NCBI GenBank assembly: GCA_003993805.1
Contig: RSEF01000004.1
Location: forward strand, 15,192,633 to 15,256,632
From: Himantopus leucocephalus
Taxonomy: Eukaryota; Chordata; Aves; Charadriiformes; Recurvirostridae
Length of the DNA stretch: 64,000 bases
Direction: 5' to 3'
The notes below the pieces were generated by a model that worked only from the letters and a program-made list of their open reading frames with translations, was not told where the DNA came from and searched no databases. This document shows, piece after piece, positions 1 through 10,763 of the stretch. Each line of letters starts with the position of its first letter. The stretch's first letter is position 1. Made by a program: the position numbers and the translations under genes.

Positions 1-104
1 TTTCATGCAACTTTTGCTTTCAGGAAGGAAAAACTGAGGAAGAGCGGGCTTAGCAGGTGGGAGGGAGGTTAAGGGGCATTCCAGCCAGTTTGGTGCAGCA
101 TTAC
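1..104 (-). other. NEXMIF: NEXMIF intron, 5' end
   Basis: This stretch lies just downstream of the large NEXMIF exon on the minus strand. Read on that strand the boundary is CTGAG|GTAATG, with the donor GT at 104-103. In vertebrate NEXMIF the protein continues for about 30 more residues after the FEKLR motif, on a separate last exon. Nothing in these 104 bases encodes that tail, so they are read as the start of the last intron. Confidence 0.85.
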
Positions 105-3100
105 CTCAGTTTCTCAAAAGCAGCTGTCACGGGGGGGTCCTTGTGGGGCTGTTCGCGGTCCGTTCGCTTTATTTTACAGTTCTCATCCCTCAGCGATTTC
201 GAACTGGATTTATGACGGTAGAGTTTTTTATGGGTAGGTCCGTTATTGCCTAAAGTGCTCAGGTTACTATAGTTTTTATCAAAAAAGGGAGCGTGAATGT
301 CCGTGGTGTACCCGGTCGAGCAGTTGGGGCGACCGGGGTCGCCGGTTGCGGCTTTGCTGTTTTTGCTTGAGCCCTTGTTGTTCGACTTGTGGTTCTTCGC
401 CGTCCCCGGCGAGCCGCCGTTCGCCTTCTTCTTTGACTCTTGGGACGTCCCTGCCAAAATTTTAAGAGTTTTCAGTTTCAGGCTGTTGGACTCCGGCGAC
501 CGGAATATGTCTGGAACGCTGTTGTGGCCAACAGGCCCCCACAAGGGCTCGATGGAGGCCATCATAAACCTCTGGACGTCCGCCATTCCCGACGCGATGT
601 TGGACAGGATGTTGGAAGGTTCCTCAAACTCCCTCTGATCGTCGTCCAGGAGGCTGGTGGCGTTGGCCAGGCTGGCTTCCGACCAGCCTGCGCCCCCCTC
701 TTTTCCCAGCGCCCACTCTCCGGAGAGCCCGTTGTGCTTGCCCAGTTTCAACCCGGCCGGGCTGCAATGCTGAGCGCTCTCGGCAAGGCCCTTGGTGGCG
801 GTGGCCATGTTGCTCAGCTGGTTGACCACCCTGCCGCCGACAGCCGGAGCCTTCTCGCCGTTGACTCCCGCCGCGTTTTTCCCTTTCCTGGCGGATTTGG
901 GCGCCTGCCTGGAGTTTTTCCCTTGCGGCTTATCGGTTCCTTTGTTGGTTTTGGGCGATTTTTTCCGGGTGGCTTTCTGGGAAGAGCTTTGGTTTGTACC
1001 CACATTCTTGCTGGTTGAACTTTTCCTCTTCGATTTTGACACTTTGCTATTGGTGCTAATTTGACCAGATGGCTCATTAAATGTTGACAAGCATGGACTC
1101 TTTTCGAGAAGGCTGACAGAATCTTCATCGTTGAACATATGGAACTGGAACTGGTGATTATTTAAAGCAAACCCATTATCTGCCTGATCCTCGGTCTGCA
1201 GGACCCCGCAGTTCCACTTGACCTTCTCGGAGCTGTTGAGGGCGGCCTGGGGACTCTCCTGAAAGCCCTTCAGGGTGCCCAGGGGCTTGGCGTCGGAGCC
1301 AGCTATCTGCGGGGACAGGTTGGGAGTGTCCGGAGGGGACATCTCCGAAAGCGACGACTGGCGGAACTTATCAGGCGTGAAGTTGGAAATGTCTAAAAGG
1401 TCCGTGGACTCCTTCAAAGGGGTGATTTCATCTATGCTCTGCTGGATCACTAGCTTGGGACTGCAGTGGGCCAAGAAATCGTCATTAATATCATCCTCGC
1501 CGTCCTTTTCACAAGACTTTAAACTTAAAGAACTGTAATTGCTAGAACTAACTGACAATGAACCCACTGAATCAAAACTAATGAGCCTGCCATCATCTGT
1601 ACTTAGTGTACCTCGTTGGAAATGAAAGCGCCCCTCTCCATTATTAAAATGACATGACTGATAAGAATCATCAGACTGCACTTGTTGGCTATCCGGCATG
1701 TAATTTTTTTGGTATAGCAATTTGCTGCTATTCAGATTGACTTGAGTGTATCCAGAGGCGGGGAGGCCGTCTGCGCCCGCGGCACTGCCGCCGCCGAACT
1801 CGCTCGGCAGCCCGGCCGCCTCCCGCATGTCGCCGGGGAAGTCCTGGCGGTTGGTGCCGGCAGCTTTGCTGGCCGGCCACATGCTACCGAAGCTGCTCTG
1901 CTCCATCTCCAAGTGGCCGGGCGACTGCTGCAGCTCCGACTCGGAGGGAGGGGAGAGCACGCAGCTCTGCGCCGGCTGCAGAGCCGGGAAGGGCTTTTCT
2001 GCCGGGACGATGCTGGGGAGCGGGTGCTGCTGCTGCTCGGAGGGATGCTGGGCGAAGTATGAGATACTGGTGTTGCTCGACAAATCAGAAGCATCTAACA
2101 ACGTCTGCAGATACCCTCCGGGAATCAGGGGTACATTGGTGGTGATATTAGCAGATGGCAGAGGCTTGTCTGAAGAGGAGGTGGATGGTAGGAAAGGAGA
2201 ATTTTTAGCAACCTTATCCTCGTGGCACTCCGGGAGATGGGAGCTGTCTGAAGCACAAGGAACGTTTTCGTCCTTCAGGCGTACTGCAGAGTCCTGGTTT
2301 TCCAGCGCCGGGGAGCCCTCCGCCGTGCTGGTAGCAGCTTTGATCTTCTTGCACTTCAACCTGGCTTCACTTTTGAATTTGATTCTGCGGAGCACTTTCC
2401 TCTCCGTCCCCTTGTGCTCCCGCTCCTGCGATTTGCATTTCACGGCGGCGATGCCCGTGATGTCATTGACGTGTAATCCGTTGGCACAGCTGGGGGTGGC
2501 GATGGCTAACGCCGGCAGCCCTTTCAGGCCCGCATCCTCTTTACTGCTGCAAGGCTGCTTGTGATCAGAGGAGCAAGAGCCCAGCTTGTTCACTGATTGC
2601 TCGATGGCTTTAATTCTTTGAATCCGGTGCCTGTTTGCTAGCTTGCATTTTCGCTTCCGTGGGTGAGGGAGGAACGAAGCATCTGAGCCGTTAAGATAGA
2701 AATTCTGCTTGTGGTAGAGAGACGATCTGAGCAAATCCAGCCGGCTCTGCTGCCTCTCTTGCCAGAAGCCCTTCAGAGGGGCCAGCTTTTCGTATTTGCT
2801 GAGCAGCTCCTCGTTTAGGGTAACAGTTGTCTCGTTGGCATCCACTTTGCTGAGCTTCACCAGCATATGCTTCTCCCCTTTAAACCTGTTAATGATGATG
2901 TACTTGATGATCACGGGGGGCTCCTTGCGAGAGACTTTTCGCCGTTTCTTGGGGCACCACTCGTCATCGTCCTCTTCCTTGGGCCCGTCCGGGAGCCACT
3001 CCTTCTTGTCCAGGATCTTCTCATTCTCGATGGAGTCCACATCGTACAGGTAGTCGTCGCTGTATCGCACTTTTCTCTTCGCCCGCAACCCGTAGTTCTG

Positions 3101-4404
3101 CTGAATGAAGGAGCTGGAGTGGTCCCGGGACAGGTACCGGCTGCAGTCCTTGATATCCCGCAGCACGTCGTAGGAGGACTCCGTGCAAGTGCTGTCGTCG
3201 CTGAACTCCCCGGAGTCCTCCGTGGAATTCACCGAGTCCAAGAAGTGGCTCCTCTTGGAGCCCACATACTGCACCATCTCTGTGCTGTTGCAAGATTTAT
3301 TTAAGGCAGCTTTCTCCTCCTCCTCGCCGTCCTCTTCCTCGCCATCCTCCTCCTCCTCCCCCCAGATGATGCCTTCCTCAGATTTGAATTGAGAAGGGTC
3401 GGTGGCACCGCCGGGCCCCCTTTTCAGGGCGCTCCTGCTGTCCCTTTTGGTGCAGTTGCCGAACACACTGGGGAAGAAGTTGAACTGGGCGTCCTCTTGT
3501 AGGGTGGTGGTCTTCTCCCGCACGTTGTCCTGGAAAGATTCGTATCTAATCTTTAGGGAGCAAACATCGCTTCCCAAGGTGGAATCGTCATCATCGAACA
3601 TGTAATTATCCACGTCTTCCTCGGAAAACAGATTTACAGAAAGCTCATTTTTGGAGCAGAGGTCAAGCAGCTCAATTTTACTTTCACTAATGAAAGATTC
3701 AAAATAGCCCCATTCCTGGTTGGGATTTGTTAGTAAAGGTTCCTCACCATTGCATTTGTCTAATAGTAATCCCTCGTAATAATTTTTCTGAGTGGGGTCC
3801 TCTGAATCACTGTCAGATTTTTCTGCATCTCTTTTGTCCGCTGCCCTCGATTTATGCATAGGGAAGCTTAAAAGCTGGTCTGAAAGCAGTTGATCCCCAT
3901 ATCTCATGGTTTCTCCTGTGCTCATGCAGTGAATCCCTATATCAGAGACCGAACAGGTGTCATAATCCCTATTTATATCCCCCACTTTCAAGCTTATTCC
4001 CGGCTCTGCATCAATGCCGTCCTTTGATTCAATAAAGCAGCCCAGACAGGTCCGGCTCGGCTGCATCAAGCAGTCACCCGTCAGCGCCGACATGCCTCCG
4101 GGCTCCATCATGGTGAAGGGAGCCTTCTCGCAGTCGCCCGGCAGCGACCAGGAGCTCATGCCCTTCGTCACGCAGGACGTGAGGGAGATGGCGTGGGCGG
4201 AGGAGTCATCCGAGGCGTGCTCGGGTACATCCGTGAGCCTCAGAGGTGACGGGGGGCTCAGCAAGCAGGGCTTCTTCGAAGTCAGGGGAGGCAGCGCCCG
4301 GTGGCACGCGTGGTTTTCCTTCTGAGCTGTCGTCAAGGCTGAGAAGGTGACTGCAGCCTCGGCGGCGCTGCAAGGCCTCTCATCGCCGTCCAGGGCGTGC
4401 GATT
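105..4404 (-). CDS. NEXMIF: NEXMIF large coding exon (most of the protein)
   Basis: This is the giant exon of neurite extension and migration factor (KIAA2022), a large, mostly disordered nuclear protein of neurons. In humans, loss of the X-linked gene causes intellectual disability and epilepsy. I recognise it from long blocks shared with the human protein: PSKKPC-like N-terminal motif, [11 protein letters not shown], the block ending [16 protein letters not shown], a nuclear localisation cluster [11 protein letters not shown] (near residue 510 of the joined protein) followed by [73 protein letters not shown] (near 1290) and [15 protein letters not shown] (near 1425). No enzymatic domain is visible. 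The exon starts after the acceptor CCCTCCCAG at 4405-4406 with two bases that complete a codon from the upstream exon. It ends at the donor at 104-103. The TTG at 4336 is not a start: the frame is open upstream to the acceptor. The TAA at 103-101 is intronic. The reading frame is intact. Confidence 0.97.
3312..3361 (-). repeat. NEXMIF: Glu/Asp-rich codon run in NEXMIF
   Basis: Mainly GAG and GAA codons encode an acidic run of the form [16 protein letters not shown], around residue 380 of the joined protein. The human protein has a lysine- and aspartate-interrupted charged segment in the same place, so the region is charge-conserved but not sequence-conserved. Near-pure trinucleotide repeats like this often vary in length between species and individuals. 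Confidence 0.8.
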
Positions 4405-4406
4405 CT
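4405..4406 (-). other. NEXMIF: Splice acceptor of NEXMIF large exon
   Basis: On the minus strand the sequence reads TTTACCTCCCTCCCAG|AATCGC, a pyrimidine-rich tract followed by AG. The exon phase (two bases completing a codon) matches the single leftover base of the upstream coding exon, giving an in-frame Glu codon at the junction. Confidence 0.85.
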
Positions 4407-7400
4407 GGGAGGGAGGTAAAGAAAAGAGAGGGAGAAAAGAAAGGAAAAAGAGAGAGGGTTTACAACCCTTGCAGTTCTGCTGGGGCTCGCCACCCCGCTC
4501 CCCTTCTCCCCAGGGTTCGGTGGCGACTTTTCCCAACCGCTCCTTTGGGAAGTGGCAGACGCCCTTCCCGCGGGAGCGTGATCCTTCCCTTCTGGATCTA
4601 ATTAACGTGGTGATGTGCAAGGAAGGGAGAGGTAAACGCTCTCCCCCCCTGCAGCCAGCTGGAAGAGGTACAAGAGTACGTTTGAAAAACCAAAACCATC
4701 CGTTCTCTCCTCCTCATATACATACCGTTACCTGGATACTGCCTTTCAAATCTGACAAGGTTATTAAAAAACAAAACAAGCCTAATAAAAATGTTCCCAT
4801 TAACATTGAAAAAAATTAATGGAAAAATAAGATTCTTAAAGGAACAAAGCATCCCCCCTGCGGTGTCTGCAGCTTAAACATACCTGAACGTCATTACTGC
4901 TCCAGAGTCTGAAAGTTATGGCTATTTTTAAAAGCCCAGTAGTCTTTTTGTCACTGTCCACGCCAAGGGAAAGCAGAAGGTAACACAGAGTTTAAAGCAA
5001 TTATTGTGGGTTTTGCCGTTCTTCCCTAATCTCTAAAAATGCCTTTTTAATAACGTAAGGATTTTTTTTTTTAACCTAAGGGTTTTTTATTTTTACCTCG
5101 TCGCACTCTTTTATGGCAGAATAAAGTTATGAATATACTTTTATCTGACTTCTGGCTCAACGGATGATATGACCCTTGAAATTTAAATACGATGTCTTTT
5201 CATCCATGAACACGCTCTGATATTTCTGTATTAAAAAAAATGTACCAACGTGTGCATTCACACCAGCTGGAACCCTCTGCCGACTCAGAGCTGAGCCCGC
5301 AGCTTTTGTAGTGGCTCACATCTTACCTTTTTGGTGGCTCCGTTGAAGGCTGGCGGGGGCAGGGGGGAGGCGAGAGGGGGGAGGCTTTCCGAGGAGGGCC
5401 AAGCGCTTTAAAACGCAGCTGGAGCACCGGGCTATCGGAAGAAATGGGGCATCCGAAGGGATGTGGCACATACACGGTTGCTGCGACCCTCCGCGACAAG
5501 TGCTTTTATTTAAAACTGATGGAAAAGCAAACCTCCTCCCGCACCTCTGCCAGCCGGCACAAGGGAAAGCTCACGTAGGCGCACGTACCACCGGCACGAC
5601 GAAATACCCGCCGCGCCGGTGCTGCCGAGCAGAGCAGGGCTCCCACCTGCAGGTGGGCAATATGAAAAGGAGCGGGATGCGACGGAAGGCTGCCTGCCCG
5701 TGCCAAGCGTAAAACTGAGAGGAGGTCAAAAATCCCCCTGATCTCATCCGAAAAGCTCCCAGCAGTTTTGTGCTATGGGCGCCTTAGGGATAGAGCCATC
5801 AGTAAAGTCTTACGCCGGTACAATCAAGCTGCAGTCGGAGCCGTGCAGCGCTCTAAGGGCTTTAAATAACTTTCCAAAGACCATACAAATCAAACCAGAA
5901 GTGCAATGTGATGCCTGTAAACATCTTCAACATCCGTGCCTTGGAAAAGACCAGACTGACTTGCTTGAAATCTGTCCTGCTTCCCTTCCCTCAAAAAGGG
6001 TTAAAAAAAATTAAAAAAAAAAAAGGCAAGCTGATTTTTGAGTCCCTCCCACCAGTTTTTAGATCAGAAATGCAGAGGTGGTATCTTTTTCCTTAAGCAC
6101 CAAAACAAATTAACCAGTGCAGTTCCGCTTCAGAAGTAAAATAAAATAAAAATCAGCTTGGAGCTGACAGGAAGCATGGAAAATTAGAGGATAAAAGAAG
6201 AATGTCTGTGAATGCTGTAAGACTCAAAAAAGGGGGAGACAGAAAGCCGAAATTCAATCTCAAATGCTGCATTCAATACACAGAGATGCCATTATACAAA
6301 ATAAACTCTCTCTGGGTGTTTCTTTAGGTTTATACTTGTGTAACTGAACTTAACTCCTGTGAAATACCAATGCCAAAACTCGATTTTCTAGGGCTTGTAT
6401 CAACCTAAAATCAGGCGCACGTTCAGTTGATGCTCTAAAGGAAACAATACTCCAAAAGGCTACAGTTAAAAAAGAAAACGCTGGAGAAGCACCACCACCT
6501 TTGCCGGTTTAACTCCACAGCCATCCAAAAGCACACGGGCAGCCTGAGCAGAAAAATATCGAAGCGTCCTGCTGTGAACCAGCTCCGAAGGGAGGTCAGT
6601 CCCTATCCGGGCACCGCAGCACCCAGGGGCTGCTCTGGGTTCTCTGCAGCCAGCACCCATTTACAGTTAGGGCGAGAGGAGGCAAAAAGCATCAGCCCCA
6701 TCCCCAGCGCCATCAGCGGGGAGGTGGTGGCATCAGAGCTACTTGCTGGCTCACCGCTTCGGCTTCAGCAGCAACTCCTACACAACAATGTTTAATTAAA
6801 GCACCTTTTAAGCCCCGTTTAATTGAATTTCATGGGAGTGGTATCAGATTCTAGAAATCACCCATCTTCACTGAGCAGGTAAGCACTGATTTTACTGCCT
6901 ATTAGATTAGACAAGGGGACCACGGCTAGAAAATCTCCTTGCAGCTCCAGCAGCTGTCATCAGCCGCGGCTTTACCATGTGCGGTCATGAAGGAGATGGG
7001 CTGACAAAGACAGATACCTCCAAAATTACATCGAAGGAGCAAGCGCAAGCGTACGCTTCGCCTGCCGCCAGCACATGTTGCCGGGTCCTCACGGGCAGCC
7101 GCGTGGCTGGAGTCACTCCAGGTTTTCGGTAATGAACAAGAACAACATTTGCTTCTACGCACCTTGTTTTGAGATGACAGAAGGATTTGAACATACAAGA
7201 TGTCCTTGATACCTAATAGGGTCAAATTCATATCTAAATAAATATCTCTCTCTCTCTCAAGATTTATAGGCCAATAGAAAATGTAAAAAGCCATGAAATT
7301 AAACATAAAAACGTGGTGAAGAATGAAAACGTCAAGTTCTGCCTCAACGCCGGACTGGCACTGCATATACTGTGGCTAGCAACTGAAGTCCAAATGAGTC

Positions 7401-8180
7401 GAGAAAATGCTCAGAGGAGGATTTATTTCAATCAGGTTTTCAGGCAGGAGAGCACTGTTACTCCTGTTCAGTTATTGCTTTCGAAAGCAAGTATGGAATC
7501 GATTAAGTAGACACAGAGAAAGGCAGGTATGTTGGGCAGGCTGCTGGAAGGGGCTGATCCTTCCCCACCGATGTCAATGGAAGCCGGAATGACTTAGTGG
7601 CTCCCAAGAGCACGACTGCGGTCAGCAGCACCAGTGGGTGCGCAGAAGCGGTGTCACGGGCCAGGGGATCCCACCTGCTGGCTGATGGGCCATGCAGAAA
7701 AGTCAAGAGCGAGCTCACAAGTCCGACCTTCCCTTTCCATGGGTGCTAATCCGGGTTTGTTTCTTCTACCCAACCTCTAATCTTTCCCCAGTTTATAGGG
7801 ACTAATCATTCTTCAGTCAAATTTTGCTGAGATTGGCCAATGGGTTCATGAGTAATTGTGAAGAGAGTGAAAGATTCCCAACAGAGAGAAGGGCTACATA
7901 GTCTTCTATGGCTTTTTTCCCTGAGAAACCAAAATAAAATCCATAATTCTAACATTTCCAACCATGCACATGCATGGGCAAAAGCAGTACTTGTTAAGAC
8001 CTAAAAAGGTGTAGATTCATAGCTGGAGTGACATCTGGGCAGAAAATATACATTCACCTTACTGCTCCACACTGCAGAGATACCTGCAAACCGCTAAAAT
8101 GAAATACATGAAAGGAATTAGGAAAATAAGTTGGCTTGCGAGTTGTCGCTGCTCCCTCATGTACTGTAATTAAGTTCCTT
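4407..8180 (-). other. NEXMIF: NEXMIF intron between the two coding exons
   Basis: This intron of about 3.8 kb is bounded by a canonical GT donor (8182-8181) and AG acceptor. It holds ordinary non-coding sequence: AT-rich stretches near 5,060-5,260, a small CpG-bearing patch near 5,560-5,650, and a short TC dinucleotide run at 7,244-7,258. I see no other gene and no recognisable transposon in it. Confidence 0.85.
7244..7258. repeat. (TC)n microsatellite
   Basis: A short perfect TC dinucleotide tract of about seven units lies inside the NEXMIF coding-region intron. It is short, and is listed only as a low-complexity site. Confidence 0.8.
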
Positions 8181-8182
8181 AC
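8181..8182 (-). other. NEXMIF: Splice donor of NEXMIF N-terminal coding exon
   Basis: Minus strand AAAATG|GTAAGG gives a strong GTAAGG donor directly after the conserved INGVKEN coding sequence. Reading on without splicing gives a stop after a few codons. Confidence 0.85.
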
Positions 8183-8258
8183 CATTTTCTTTCACCCCAT
8201 TAATCAGGATAGTTTCTTGGTCTTCTGAGGCACAATCCTGCTCTTGTTGGTCATCCAT
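8183..8258 (-). CDS. NEXMIF: NEXMIF N-terminal coding exon (25 codons plus 1 base)
   Basis: Translation from the ATG at 8258-8256 gives MDDQQEQD, a divergent middle, and then ILINGVKEN. The human protein starts MDNQQDK and has LINGVKEN at the same distance, so this is the true start of the protein. The coding part is 76 bases, 25 codons plus a G that joins the AA at the start of the large exon to make a Glu codon. That phase match, together with the GTAAGG donor and the CAG acceptor, supports the exon pair strongly. An in-frame ATG further upstream in the longest open frame lies before or across the inferred acceptor and is not a likely start. Confidence 0.93.
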
Positions 8259-8307
8259 CAATTTAACCTCTTTCTGTTCACTCCATGCCCCACTGCATCT
8301 GGCCAAC
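8259..8307 (-). other. NEXMIF: Probable 5' UTR part of the NEXMIF start exon
   Basis: Upstream of the ATG the minus strand shows TTTCTGGAAATGTGCAG|GTTGGCC, a plausible acceptor at 8308-8310. This would give 49 bases of 5' UTR before the start codon. A second AG lies 7 bases further into the exon (CCAG), so the exact boundary is uncertain. Confidence 0.5.
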
Positions 8308-9898
8308 CTGCACATTTCCAGAAACATAACCACAGTCAGTACAATTCCCAGAATCAGCTCAAGGAACCGTGAATAAAAAATAACAAGAATAAACAACCCC
8401 CGCACAACGTCACGTGCTGCCTTTACCCTCCTTAAGAAGACAAATACTATTTATTTAGGCTATCGTATTTTCACTTTTCCACTCCAAAAGCCACGTCCAA
8501 TGTATTTCGGCAAGGTTAAAATGCTGTATATCACCATTTCCTTCCCCAAAGTCCTTCTTTAGAAGGTGGAGTGGCGCTCTGCACCTCTGCAGCACCCTTC
8601 GCATCGCCCAAAACTGCTTTGCAAAAAGCAGGTTAAGCGTCGTTATCTCCAGCGAGGTGAGCGGAGACATACAGAGGAGAGGACTCACCCCACTTCAGAC
8701 AACAGCAACTCTGCGTTGGAGTTGGAAGAGAAACGCAGATATCCCTAGCTACCAGCTACTGCTCTCATCTTCCAAGTGCTGGCAGGTATGAAAAACTCCC
8801 CCAAAAAGCAGTTTTTAGGGAAAAAATATCACTAGTCTCATTCTTTCCTCAAAACACCACTTCGTCATGAGAGCTCCTTCCGTGGGAGCCTTGCTCCCCA
8901 GCCACCTACCACCACCCTCACGGGCCCTGTTCATCTCCGTTCTATGACCACCGGTCGATGCTGACTGCACTTGACGGTCCTTCTCCGAAGCAACAAAACC
9001 AAGATCAGAATCAGACCTAGATGTTCTCCCTTCCTCCACTGAAGACCCCCCGCGTTGAAACGATCACCTGCCTAAGGAGAGGGAGACCGTGCAACGGAGA
9101 GATGCAGCTGAGTCCCCGGGCACGGGTAGCACAGGATAACCCTCATCGGTGCTCCCGATGGACAGAATTTCACCTCTTTGACTGTAAATTCAAGTCCGAA
9201 TCGATTTTTTTCCTTCTGGCAACTTGAACACAACTTTTCCTCTCTCCTAGAACAGGTACTAGGTTGAAGCATTGTTTTAGGTGTTTTTTTGTTTGGTTTT
9301 GGTGTTGTTTTTTTTTTTTTAAATCAACATTTGTCAATGTCTGATCTTCCCACAGTATTCACTGCCCCGGGTTCAGCAGCCAAACTTCATTCATATTCAG
9401 ATTTGCGGTGGAGTCCTCTTAATTAATGTGGAATCTTTACAACCGTCTTAGTAAGTGAAACCTTCACTGAACTTAAAAGATGTTGTGACACCCAGAGTAA
9501 GATAAGAATAACAAGCATCAGTAACTCAATTCCTTTGCATATTTAGAGGAATATTTAACTAACCCGGAGAGTTTTACTTTGATGCAAATCCGTATTTCAA
9601 AGCTCTCAAAAGGCGAGGCGGTTTGCTGCAGAAGGACCCCTCTCTCCCGCCAGCACCCGCACCCTCCCCACCGCCCCGGGCTCCCACGGCGGCTGAGAAA
9701 AGCTCCAGCCGAAGCATCGCTGACGTGCTGCAACAGGAGCGACTCGAAACGCCACACCGCACATCAGGCGTCGTTGGGAGTTATTTCCATGCAACTTGAA
9801 GAAGATTAACTTCTAAGTGTGAAAGCTGCTCTGCGTTTTCCAGTTAACCGTCTACAACTTCACGCCTCCTTGATAATATCTCCTGCCTATTAAATGTA

Positions 9899-9971
9899 TC
9901 TTAATTAATATAAATATTAATAAATTAAGTTTAAAAAATAGCTATTAATGAAAATATTAATAAAATATCTT
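9899..9971. repeat. AT-rich low-complexity tract
   Basis: This is about 70 bases of almost pure A and T with repeated TATTAATA and TTAATTAA units. It is a simple AT-rich tract with no coding content. Confidence 0.75.
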
Positions 9972-10726
9972 AAGCCTCAGGAGAACAAGAGGCTTCTCAG
10001 GAGACCAGAGGACCACCGTGGCCCCACACATGGGCCAGCGTGACTTCTGGGGAGGGGGCTGTTTGCTGCTTGAGGAAGCTCTGGGAGAAGGAAAAGCTGA
10101 GTTGAGTAAGGAGCCTCAGTAGACTGTGACCTGGTAGATGTGTTTTGCACCCCCTCGTGGTTTGCCAGGTGGGAGAGGAATGTGCAAAGCTCTTCCATTT
10201 CAACGTGCTGTGGGCAGGAAGGGTTGGAGGACGGCGCATTTGGCTATGGGCATTTACAGATCTGAACCTGCTGCTCACTTCACCGCGCTCAGTGTGGATG
10301 GTGGGACCATCATCTTCAATGTACAGAAGGTTATAATCAACGTTCCTGTATGCTCTGATCTCCACCGTCTTTCTGAAGTGCAGAGGTGATGCTCTGGTAG
10401 AGGCTTATCCATGCGCGGTCACCAGCAGACGCAAAATAAAAGGGGAGAGGTCCTCCCATCGCGCCTCGCTTGCGACTATCCGTAGCTGAAGGGCTTCAGC
10501 ATTCAGAGACAACACCCACAATTTATTCTATTAATTTCCCTAATTATTTTCAACCTTGTTGACGCTGCTGGCCTCCACAGCACCTTGCGGTAACACGTGC
10601 GGCAGCTTCTGTGCTGCGTGAAATCCTTTGGTTTGGTTTGAACCTGCCGTCCTCCAAAGGACAGGTCACGTCTTCTCACCGAAATACAGCCTCAGTCCTA
10701 GAAGGGACTTGCAGTATGACCAACAT

Positions 10727-10763
10727 TTAAATATTCAATAATATTTAAATATTATTTAAATAG
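10727..10763. repeat. AT-rich near-palindrome
   Basis: Repeated ATTTAAATATT units form a near-palindromic AT block. The pattern is seen directly in the sequence. Function is unknown and it may be simple AT-rich DNA. Confidence 0.6.

Noticed and set aside
297..4325. Many plus-strand and alternative-frame open reading frames over the NEXMIF exon
   Set aside because: They are shadows of the conserved minus-strand coding exon, resemble no known protein, and follow from its codon composition.
4334..4336. TTG at the start of the longest NEXMIF frame as a start codon
   Set aside because: The frame continues upstream without a stop to a good splice acceptor, and the conserved N-terminus is on a separate exon with an ATG.
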